From CAZYQW01 sp964649825 (lineage in GTDB: Bacteria > Planctomycetota > B15-G4 > JADJEK01): 64,000 nucleotides of DNA. Position 1 is the stretch's first letter, and each line of letters starts with the position of its first letter. Under the pieces are notes generated by a model. The model saw only the letters and a program-made list of their open reading frames with translations, had not been told where the DNA came from and searched no databases. This document shows positions 27,097 through 38,573 of the stretch, in pieces. The stretch is from NCBI GenBank assembly GCA_964649825.1, contig CAZYQW010000077.1, positions 1-64,000 of the forward strand, written 5' to 3'. Both the position numbers and the translations under genes were made by a program.

Positions 27097-28326
27097 TCAG
27101 AAGGTCTGATGGAACTGGACGGAGTCCTCGAAGTACGGATCCTTCACCGGCGCCAGGAGACCTTCCTTCAAGCGCGCGATGAGGCCGCCGACGAAGACGC
27201 ACGCGAGGCCGACGAGGCACGCGGCGTCGATCATCCCGAACGCGATTCCGTCCTTGTGCAGCGTCGGCATCACGAGCCAGTACATGTCGACCCAGTGCAT
27301 CAGGAGCATGAGGATCGCGAAGAACGCGAGGCCGCCGACATTGCGCTTCGTATGGCGCGACAGGAGGCCGGCGAACGGAATGATGAAGTGGAAGAGGACC
27401 AGGAACTTCGACACGGCGACCCAGTTGCCGGTTTGGCGCGCGTCGTACCAGAACGTCTCCTCCGGCATGTCCGCGTACCAGATCAGCATGTACTGCGAGA
27501 ACGCGATGTAGCCCCAAAAGAACGTGAACGCGAACAGGTACTTGCCGAGATCGTGGTAGTGCTGCGTCGTGACGATTCCTTGCAGCCGGCCGCGCTCCTG
27601 GAGGAGCATCAGGATGAGGGACATCGCCGCGAACAACGAGATCATCGTGCCGGCGAAGTAGTAGACGCCGAAGATCGTGCTGAACCAGTGCGGCACGAGC
27701 GACATCAGCCAGTCGAACGCGGCGAACGTCAGCGAAAGTGCGAACAGGATGATGCCCGGCGCGGCCTTCTTGCGCATCTCCACCGTCAGCGACGGATCGC
27801 CGCTTTCGTCCTGGCGGCGCGAGCTGTTGATGAAGAAGCGCGCGACGCCGATCCAGATCGCGAAGTAGATCACCGCCCGGATCGTGAAGAACGGCACGTT
27901 CAAGTACGGCGCCTTGCCGTGCAGGACGTGGTCGCCGGCGACCAATTCGTGGTCCGCCCACTCGTACAGGTGATGGTTGCCCATCAGCAGCGGCACGAGG
28001 ATCGGCAGGAACAGGACCGCCATGAGCGGGAAGCCGCCCGCGAGGCGCTCGGCCACTCGCCGCACCACGACGAACCAGGTCGCGCCGACCAAGTGGTGGA
28101 CCATCGTGAAGAAGAGCCCACCCAGACAGAGGCTCAGCAGAAAGGCGTAGCTCACCAGGTACGAGTGGAGGAATTGAGCGTAGTGGTCCTCGGCGAGGTA
28201 CCCGAGGACGCCGGCTACGACGAGGACGAGACCGCCCACGCCGCGCAGGCGCGTCGCCCAGCTTCCAGCGTCATCGCCGAGCTGGCAGTGCTCACGGATC
28301 TGATCGGGAGTCAGCGCGTGCTGCAT
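27097..28326 (-). CDS. actF: Alternative Complex III membrane subunit ActF
   Basis: The 409-aa polytopic protein has about ten hydrophobic segments. It is related to ActC/NrfD and known as quinol:cytochrome c oxidoreductase quinone-binding subunit 2. Landmarks include SLCLGGLFFTMVHHLVGATW, LMGNHHLYEWAD, FAFTFFWGYIAFSQYMLIWY and FHFIIPFAGLLSRHTKRN. ActF helps form the membrane domain of ACIII, which oxidises quinol and passes electrons to cytochrome c or directly to the oxidase. It follows the ActD-ActE fusion gene by 19 bases. Confidence 0.92.
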   Translation of the reverse strand: MQHALTPDQIREHCQLGDDAGSWATRLRGVGGLVLVVAGVLGYLAEDHYAQFLHSYLVSYAFLLSLCLGGLFFTMVHHLVGATWFVVVRRVAERLAGGFPLMAVLFLPILVPLLMGNHHLYEWADHELVAGDHVLHGKAPYLNVPFFTIRAVIYFAIWIGVARFFINSSRRQDESGDPSLTVEMRKKAAPGIILFALSLTFAAFDWLMSLVPHWFSTIFGVYYFAGTMISLFAAMSLILMLLQERGRLQGIVTTQHYHDLGKYLFAFTFFWGYIAFSQYMLIWYADMPEETFWYDARQTGNWVAVSKFLVLFHFIIPFAGLLSRHTKRNVGGLAFFAILMLLMHWVDMYWLVMPTLHKDGIAFGMIDAACLVGLACVFVGGLIARLKEGLLAPVKDPYFEDSVQFHQTF

Positions 28327-28345
28327 GGTTCGTTCTCGCGTGCTC

Positions 28346-29611
28346 CTACTTGCCGCTCAGCTGCGCCTTGTCCTGCGGCGACAGACTTTGGAAGCTGGTG
28401 AACTGGCTCCGCTGCAGGGCGCGGACGTAGAGGACGATCTTCCAGCGATCATCCGGACCGATCTGCGCGCCGTACGAGGGCATCGTCCGGATGCCGTTCG
28501 TGATCGTGGCGAACAACTGGCCGATCGGCTGGTCGCGGAGCGCGTCGGAGTGGTAGCTGAGCGGCGGGACCCAGTTGCCCGAGTCCATCGTGCGCTGGGC
28601 CCGCAGGTCGATGATGCCGCCGCCGCCGCCGGTCAGGCCGTGGCACGGTGCACAGTAGATCCCGAACCGCTCCTTGCCGCGGGCCATCGACGCGTCGTCG
28701 ACCGCGATCGGGAAGTCGGAGACCCACGAGCCGTCGGCGTTCTTGCCGGAGAAGAACGGCATCTCGTCGGGGGTGCGATAGTCGCCGCGGGCCACCGTAC
28801 CGGGCACGGGAGGCCGCATCGCGCGCCCGTCCGCGAAGAACGGGTTCGCCGTCTGCGCCTTGAACTTCTTCTGCCAATCCATGTCCCAGACGAGGTGGAT
28901 CCGTGGCGTATCGGTCGTCGCGAAGCGTGCCTTGAGGATCGAGCCGAGCGGGATGAACGTCGCGCACGCGAGGATGCCGATGACGTAGAAGAACGCCTTC
29001 GGGAACGGCGCCGGGGTCGCCTCGTCCATCACCTCCTCGATCGCGCCGGAGGGGCCGGTCGCGACGAGAAGCGCGTGCGTCCGCTCGCGCGCGAAGAGCG
29101 GATCGGCGCCGTCGATCGAAATGAAGAAGCGGTCGTTGGTCGCGCGCTTGAACCGTTCGCTGCGGAACAGCGGGTGGTACGGCTGCGGCAGCAGGTTGAG
29201 CACGAGCACGCCGAGGAACGTCGTGAGCGCGGCGAAGAGCACGGTGAGCTCGAACATGATCGGGACGCAGGCGGGCAGGCTGAAGTACGGCTTGCCCGAC
29301 ACGAGGAACGGGTAGTCGACGGCGTTCATCCACCACTGCATCCCGGTGGCCGCGCCGAGGCCGACGAGGCCGCCGACGAGCACGAACCACGGGAGGATCG
29401 TCGGTTTGATCCCCATCGCGTCGTCGATGCCGTGCACCGGGAACGGCGTGTGGGCGTCCCACTTCGTGTATCCGGCGTCGCGAACCTTCTCGCACGCGGT
29501 CATGAGGTCGCCGACCGTCTCGTACTCCGCGAGGAGTCCGTGGAACTTCAGCTCCTCCGGCGCGCTGCTCATGTCATCCTTCCCGGTGGGTGATGTGGGC
29601 CGTGTGGACAT
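28346..29611 (-). CDS. ActD-ActE fusion: DUF3341 membrane protein joined to a monoheme cytochrome c
   Basis: The 421-aa product starts at the ATG at 29611 with a GAGGAG ribosome site. A second ATG at 29572 also has a good site (GGAAGGA). Residues 20-180 form the DUF3341 (ActD) part, with two membrane helices (PWFVLVGGLVGLGAATG, and IMFELTVLFAALTTFLGVLV) and HPLFRSERFKRATNDRFFIS. A third helix near 207-225 leads to a cytochrome c part (ActE) with CAPCH at about 320-324 and a Met ligand candidate in IRTMPSYGAQI. In well-studied ACIII the two are separate polypeptides. Here the reading frame is continuous, with no stop or frameshift visible. Confidence 0.9.
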   Translation of the reverse strand: MSTRPTSPTGKDDMSSAPEELKFHGLLAEYETVGDLMTACEKVRDAGYTKWDAHTPFPVHGIDDAMGIKPTILPWFVLVGGLVGLGAATGMQWWMNAVDYPFLVSGKPYFSLPACVPIMFELTVLFAALTTFLGVLVLNLLPQPYHPLFRSERFKRATNDRFFISIDGADPLFARERTHALLVATGPSGAIEEVMDEATPAPFPKAFFYVIGILACATFIPLGSILKARFATTDTPRIHLVWDMDWQKKFKAQTANPFFADGRAMRPPVPGTVARGDYRTPDEMPFFSGKNADGSWVSDFPIAVDDASMARGKERFGIYCAPCHGLTGGGGGIIDLRAQRTMDSGNWVPPLSYHSDALRDQPIGQLFATITNGIRTMPSYGAQIGPDDRWKIVLYVRALQRSQFTSFQSLSPQDKAQLSGK

Positions 29612-29623
29612 TGCGGGTTCTCC

Positions 29624-30997
<1,374 letters not shown>

Positions 30998-31008
30998 TGG
31001 ATACGGCC

Positions 31009-34038
<3,030 letters not shown>

Positions 34039-34072
34039 CCGTCCTGACGTTTTTCTTTGACTGAGGAGGGGA

Positions 34073-34723
34073 TCAACGATGACAGGTCGAGCAATCGGTG
34101 CGGGGCTTGACGTCGTACTCCTTCATCAAGCGCTCACCGAGCGTGCGACGGTCCTCGTCGGTCGTCCACCATAGTTTCGTGACGTGCTCGACCGGGCGAA
34201 GGCGAGGCGCCGGGTCGCGGTGGCAATCGAGGCACCACCCCATGCTGAGCGGCTCGACCTGCGTCACCACGGCCATCGTGTCGACGCGACCGTGGCACTC
34301 GACGCAGCTCACGCCTTTGTTGACGTGGGCGCTGTGGTCGAAGTACGCGAAGTCCGGCAGGTCGTGCACGCGGCGCCACGGGAGCGGCTGCCCCGCCGCG
34401 TGAGCGTCGCGCAACGGCTTCAGCTTCTCGCTGGACGTGCGGATGTTCGTGTGGCAGTTCATACACGTCTGCGTCGGGGGGATGGCGGCGTGGCCGGTCT
34501 GATCGACCGTGTTGTGGCAGTAGCGACAGTCGATGCCGAGCTCCCCGGCGTGGAGCGCGTGGCTGTACTCGACCGGCTGCTTCGGTGCGTACCCCACGTC
34601 CGTGGTGAGCGGGGAGAATCCGAGCCAAACAATGACCACTGCAAAAAGGCCGCCGCCGGCGCCGAGAGCGCCAAGCAGGTCACGCAGCCGGTTGGTCCAG
34701 CTCGGAAAGGTCGGTCTGGACAT
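34073..34723 (-). CDS. actA: Alternative Complex III pentaheme cytochrome c subunit ActA
   Basis: The 216-aa product has one N-terminal membrane helix (AGGGLFAVVIVWLGF, about residues 21-36) and five CXXCH heme sites at about 66-70 (CRYCH), 87-91 (CMNCH), 140-144 (CVECH), 164-168 (CLDCH) and 211-215 (CSTCH). Extra histidines (EYSHALHAG, YFDHSAHVNKG) would be distal ligands. This matches the five-heme ActA subunit. It is the first gene of the respiratory operon, 190 bases downstream of regA on the same strand. Confidence 0.96.
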   Translation of the reverse strand: MSRPTFPSWTNRLRDLLGALGAGGGLFAVVIVWLGFSPLTTDVGYAPKQPVEYSHALHAGELGIDCRYCHNTVDQTGHAAIPPTQTCMNCHTNIRTSSEKLKPLRDAHAAGQPLPWRRVHDLPDFAYFDHSAHVNKGVSCVECHGRVDTMAVVTQVEPLSMGWCLDCHRDPAPRLRPVEHVTKLWWTTDEDRRTLGERLMKEYDVKPRTDCSTCHR

Positions 34724-34772
34724 AGGACCCCGTCCGTATGCGCCAAGGATGAAAGGTAAGCAATCGTGGGCT

Positions 34773-34804
34773 TGACGACGGCGATGCCCTTCGAACCGTC
34801 GTCA
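34773..34804. promoter_or_regulatory. 9-bp inverted repeat upstream of the actA operon
   Basis: TGACGACGG (34773-34781) and CCGTCGTCA (34796-34804) form a perfect 9-bp inverted repeat with a 14-base spacer, about 50 bases upstream of the actA start and 110 bases after regA. There is no T-run on either side, so an operator or leader hairpin is as likely as a terminator. Binding by RegA is possible but unproven. Confidence 0.4.
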
Positions 34805-34913
34805 TACAAGCGTTGCGGAGCTTAGGGAAGGATCACTGTCGGTGGAATGCGGCAAATCGTCGCACGAACTTCGCCGCGGCGCTTTCGTTGCCGCTTCGAA
34901 ACGTCCGGCCGTC

Positions 34914-35483
34914 CTAAGACCGTGGTGCGTACTTGTTGAGCTTCCGCTGGAGCGAGCGGCGGTGGATCCCCAGCCGTCGCGACGCCTCGGAGATGTTGCC
35001 GCCGGAGTCCGCGAGGACGCGCTGGATGTGCTCCCACTCGGCGCGCGCCAGGCTCGGTGCCTGGTACGTGGTCGGCACGGCCTCACCCGGCGGGATGTCG
35101 GCTTTCTCGAACGCGGCGATGATGTCGTCCGCGTCCGCCGGCTTCGGAACCACGTTCTCCGCGCCCAGCTTCACCGCCTCGACCGCGGTCGCCATGCTGC
35201 CGTAACCGGTGAGGATCAGGATCTTTGTGGACGGATCGATCTGCTTCAGGTCGCGCAGGAGCTCGACCCCCGTGCCGCCCGGCATCCTAAGGTCGAGGAC
35301 GGCCAGCTCGGGCGATTCCTCCCGGGCCAAGTCGAGCGCGGCCTTGGAGTTACCCGCGGTTCTCACGTCGTATCCACGCTCCCGGATCGACCGGGCGAGG
35401 CGTTCCCGAAAGACTTCGTCGTCATCGACGATCAACATGCTCTGGCGGCTGTCGTCCTTCGGGCCTGGCGCTCCCGTCTGCAT
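34914..35483 (-). CDS. regA: RegA/PrrA-type redox response regulator
   Basis: The 189-aa product has a receiver domain (about residues 16-125) with acidic pocket VDDDE, phospho-acceptor Asp64 in AVLDLRMPGG, the switch Thr in ILTGYGSMATAVEAVKLGAE and Lys in PKPAD. The last 40 residues are a Fis-type helix-turn-helix (DSGGNISEASRRLGIHRRSL). LTGYGSMATAVEAVKLGA and the single small effector domain are characteristic of RegA/PrrA/ActR/RoxR regulators, which control respiration and redox balance. The start at 35483 overlaps regB by 62 bases. A later ATG at 35438 has no good ribosome site. It lies directly upstream of the ACIII-caa3 operon. Confidence 0.92.
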   Translation of the reverse strand: MQTGAPGPKDDSRQSMLIVDDDEVFRERLARSIRERGYDVRTAGNSKAALDLAREESPELAVLDLRMPGGTGVELLRDLKQIDPSTKILILTGYGSMATAVEAVKLGAENVVPKPADADDIIAAFEKADIPPGEAVPTTYQAPSLARAEWEHIQRVLADSGGNISEASRRLGIHRRSLQRKLNKYAPRS

Positions 35484-36855
35484 CGCGAGCCTGCTCCGGT
35501 TCCGTGTGCACGAGTTTGGATAAAGGTAGCGTCACTCGTACGGTCGTGCCGCGGCCCGGCGCCGATTCGAATCGGATCCGCCCGTCCAACCGTTCGATGA
35601 TCATGTGCGAGAGGAACAGGCCGAGCCCCATCCCCTGGCCCGGCTCCTTCGTGGTGAAGAAGGGGTCCGTGGCTCGCGCGAGGGTCTCGTCGGACATCCC
35701 GCTGCCGCGATCGTGGACGTCGATCCGCAACGAGCCGTCGGCGATCGCACTCTGGATGGTGACGGGGGCGAGGCCCCGCGTGGCATCGATGCCGTTCTTG
35801 GCGATCTGCCGGAGGGCCAGCGCGAGCGCCTTGCGCGGCAAGAAGAACGTGCGCCGGCGCACGGCCGGGTCGACCACGAGGACGACGTGGTCGCGCCCCT
35901 TCAGGCTCCGCAGCGCCTCGTCGAGCAGCTCGTCGATCGACGTGTCGCCCCGCGGCTCGCCGGCGATCTGGCCGGCGTCGACCGACATCTGGTCCAGGAT
36001 CTCGCGGCAACGTCGGACTTCCTGCCGGATCAGCCGCGCGTCCTCGGCCGCGGTGCCGTCCGGGTCACGGCGCGCCAGCTCCTTGGCGAGGTCGCTCGCG
36101 ATCACCGCGATGGTCGAGAGGGGCGACGCGAGCTCGTGGGCAGCGCCGGCCGCGAGCGTCCCGAGCGACTCGAGCCGCTGCGATCGCTCCTTCTGCCGCT
36201 CCGCGTCGGCGAGCTTCTGCTCCAACCGCGTCCGATCGGCCGTGACGCGGCTCGCGAAGACCGCGACCACCGCGGCGGCCGTCCCCGTCGCGACGAGCAG
36301 GCCGCGCAGGTAGAGCGACAGACGATCGCCGAAGTAGGTCCCGCTTCCTTCCGTGAACGGGCGGTAGCCCATCGCCTCGAGCTCCGGGAGCGGCAGGTGG
36401 AAGAAGAAGAGGAGCGTGAAGCAGGCGAGCGCGACGGCGCTGATCACCGAGGTCCAGGTCGGCGTCAGCACCACGGCGGAGAGCACGATGTTCACCATGA
36501 AGAAGACGGAGAACGGGTTGGTCGGTCCACCGGTGAGGAAGAGGAGGGTCGTCAGGAGGAGGATGTCGACGAGCATCACCGACCCGAGGACCATCTCGAT
36601 GCGCGGCGGCCGTGGCGACGGATCGCGTTCCGAGGCGCCGTTGAACCAGCCGGTCAGCACGATGTTCGAGAGCGCCTCGAACGCGAGGACCACGACCAGC
36701 CCGCTCATCGGCAGCTCGATGCCGTAGAGGTACCGGACCAGCAGGATCGTCGCGAGCTGCCCCGCCGCCGCCGCCCATCGCAGCTTCAGGATCCACGAGA
36801 AGTTGATCCGGACGCGTTCGAGCTGCGGAAGAGGATGCGCGGTGGTGGTCGCCAT
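35422..36855 (-). CDS. regB: RegB/PrrB-type redox- and quinone-sensing histidine kinase
   Basis: The product is 477 aa when started at the ATG at 36855. Six membrane segments occupy about residues 25-205. GGPTNPF at about 109-115 matches the conserved quinone-interacting heptapeptide GGxxNPF of RegB. The phospho-acceptor histidine is in LGTLAAGAAHELASPLSTIA (His240). A cysteine at about 283 (VRRCREIL) sits where the redox-active cysteine of RegB lies. The ATPase domain has KNGIDA, DRGSGM and GQGMGLGLFL. The kinase should respond to the quinone pool and phosphorylate RegA. Its stop lies inside regA. Confidence 0.92.
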   Translation of the reverse strand: MATTTAHPLPQLERVRINFSWILKLRWAAAAGQLATILLVRYLYGIELPMSGLVVVLAFEALSNIVLTGWFNGASERDPSPRPPRIEMVLGSVMLVDILLLTTLLFLTGGPTNPFSVFFMVNIVLSAVVLTPTWTSVISAVALACFTLLFFFHLPLPELEAMGYRPFTEGSGTYFGDRLSLYLRGLLVATGTAAAVVAVFASRVTADRTRLEQKLADAERQKERSQRLESLGTLAAGAAHELASPLSTIAVIASDLAKELARRDPDGTAAEDARLIRQEVRRCREILDQMSVDAGQIAGEPRGDTSIDELLDEALRSLKGRDHVVLVVDPAVRRRTFFLPRKALALALRQIAKNGIDATRGLAPVTIQSAIADGSLRIDVHDRGSGMSDETLARATDPFFTTKEPGQGMGLGLFLSHMIIERLDGRIRFESAPGRGTTVRVTLPLSKLVHTEPEQARDADGSARPEGRQPPEHVDRR

Positions 36856-36930
36856 GCGGCAAGGATCGTACCGGCCCCGGCCAGGCGCGGGATGCGGCCT
36901 AGATTTCTGAACGCGCACCCCGGTCTCGGT

Positions 36931-37096
36931 CTAGCCGCCCGTGGTGAAAGTCACTCCGGCTGCGGCGGGCCCTCGCGACCGATCTCTTCGTTGCAGGATC
37001 CTCGACGTACAGGCAGTACGCCTGCGGTCCTGCGCCTCGATCTCGGTCGCGATGACCTCGCCTCGCTTCGAAAGCACTTTCACCACGGGCTGCTAA
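36931..37096. repeat. 166-bp element with terminal inverted repeats and nested internal hairpins (MITE-like)
   Basis: The ends are inverted repeats: the left end 36931-36951 (ctagccgcccgtggtgaaag, then t) and the right end 37076-37096 (actttcaccacgggctgcta, then a) pair at 19 of 21 positions. Inside are nested inverted repeats: TCGCGACCGA (36973-36982) with TCGGTCGCGA (37043-37052), GCAGGA (36993-36998) with TCCTGC (37028-37033), and CAGGC (37010-37014) with GCCTG (37020-37024) around a five-base loop. The whole element can fold into one long stem. Bases 36931-37058 recur at 51-178. It sits between regB and aroA. No transposase is present, and the reading frames through it look incidental. 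Confidence 0.8.
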
Positions 37097-37133
37097 GCGG
37101 TTCGGATCGCAGTCCGAGACGTGAGATGACGGA

Positions 37134-38417
37134 GTGAAGTCCTCGTCCAACACCGCCGGCTCCGAGCCGTTCATCGCGCGGATCCCCGGATCGAAGTCGT
37201 GCACGAGCCGAGCGCTCCTGATCGCGGCGCTGCGCCCCGGCGTCACCGAAGTCGTCGGCGCGTCGACCTGCGACGACGTCTTGCACCTCGCCCAAGCGCT
37301 CGGTTCGTTCGGTGGTCTGGCCGTCGAGCGGACACCGACCGGGTTCCGCGTGACGCGCGCCGGCGACGCGATCACGGCCCCCGCCGCCGCGCTCGACGTG
37401 GCGGGCTCGGGCACCGGCGCGCGCTTCCTCCTCGCGTTCGCCGCTTCCGCGGGCGGGACGACCGTGGTGACGGGAAACGCACGCCTCCGCGAACGGCCGA
37501 TGGACGACCTCGTGGCCACGCTCCGGTCGATCGGGATTCACGTCGAGTGCCTCGACGTGCCCGGGCGATTGCCGATCCGCGTCACCGGAGGCGCGCCGGC
37601 GACGCGCAAATGGACGGTTCGGGGCGACGTCTCGTCGCAGTTCACGAGCGCGCTCCTGCTCCTCGCGTCGCGGTCGAAGAGCGGATCGGTGCGGCTGAGC
37701 GTCGAGGGCGAGCTCGTGTCGCGTCCGTACGTCGCGATGACGGTCGCGATGATGCGGGGCGCCGGCATGCGCGTGAGCGCCACGAAGGACGGTGGCTTCA
37801 TCGTCCATCCCGGTCCGCCCGCCGCCGCCTCGATCCAGGTCGAAGTCGACGCGAGCGGCATGTCCTACTTCATCGCCGCCGGCGCCCTCACCGGAGCCCG
37901 GGTCCGCGTCGAGGGAATCGGACACGGCTCGATGCAAGGCGACGTCGACTTCGTTCACGTGCTCGTGGCGATGGGAGGCTGGGCCGCGATCAGCGACCGG
38001 TTCATCGAGTTTACGGGGCGTTCGCTGCGAGGGATCGACGTCGACATGAGAGCCATGCCGGACGCGGCCCTCACCCTCGCCGCGGTGGCGGCGCGCGCGC
38101 AGGGATCCACGCGGATCCGGGGCATCCGGCACCTTCGGGACAAGGAGTCCGACCGCGTCCACGTCGCCGCGACCGAGCTCGCGCGCCTCGGCGTTGGCGT
38201 CGAAGAGCGGGAGGACGCCCTCGTCATCCACGCGCCGGCCGAGCTCCGCCCGGCGCGGATCCGCACCTACGACGACCACCGCGTCGCCATGGCGTTCGGG
38301 ACGCTCGGTCTGGTCGTCGACGGGATCGAGATCGAGGATCCCGGCTGCGTCGCCAAGTCGTTCCCCGGCTTCTGGGACGAGCTCGACCGATTCCGCCGGC
38401 ATCTGCGCGGAGAATGA
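37134..38417 (+). CDS. aroA: 3-phosphoshikimate 1-carboxyvinyltransferase (EPSP synthase)
   Basis: The 427-aa product catalyses the sixth step of the shikimate pathway, joining phosphoenolpyruvate to shikimate-3-phosphate. Conserved sites are IPGSKSCTSRALLIAAL at the N-terminus, the GSGTGAR loop, NARLRERPMDDL, GDVSSQFTSALLL, VDASGMSYFIAAGAL, the DMRAMPDAAL stretch, HLRDKESDR and TYDDHRVAMAF. The likely start is GTG at 37134, since no better ATG precedes the conserved PGSKS block. Its GTGA overlaps the stop of a three-codon ATG ORF at 37126-37137. It follows the TIR element by 37 bases, so the promoter may lie within or beside that element. Confidence 0.94.
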   Translation: MKSSSNTAGSEPFIARIPGSKSCTSRALLIAALRPGVTEVVGASTCDDVLHLAQALGSFGGLAVERTPTGFRVTRAGDAITAPAAALDVAGSGTGARFLLAFAASAGGTTVVTGNARLRERPMDDLVATLRSIGIHVECLDVPGRLPIRVTGGAPATRKWTVRGDVSSQFTSALLLLASRSKSGSVRLSVEGELVSRPYVAMTVAMMRGAGMRVSATKDGGFIVHPGPPAAASIQVEVDASGMSYFIAAGALTGARVRVEGIGHGSMQGDVDFVHVLVAMGGWAAISDRFIEFTGRSLRGIDVDMRAMPDAALTLAAVAARAQGSTRIRGIRHLRDKESDRVHVAATELARLGVGVEEREDALVIHAPAELRPARIRTYDDHRVAMAFGTLGLVVDGIEIEDPGCVAKSFPGFWDELDRFRRHLRGE

Positions 38418-38573
38418 GGCCCGCTCGAACGAGCACGACCCTCACGCTCGCCGTGGCGTCGAAGCCGGTGTGCGCGCCCGTTCGCGCCCTCGATGCCGTC
38501 GCACGTTCGGGTATGTTGTCGGCGGCGTCGCCGGCGCCACGGCAAGCAAGCACCAGTGTCTCGGGGGGATTGG

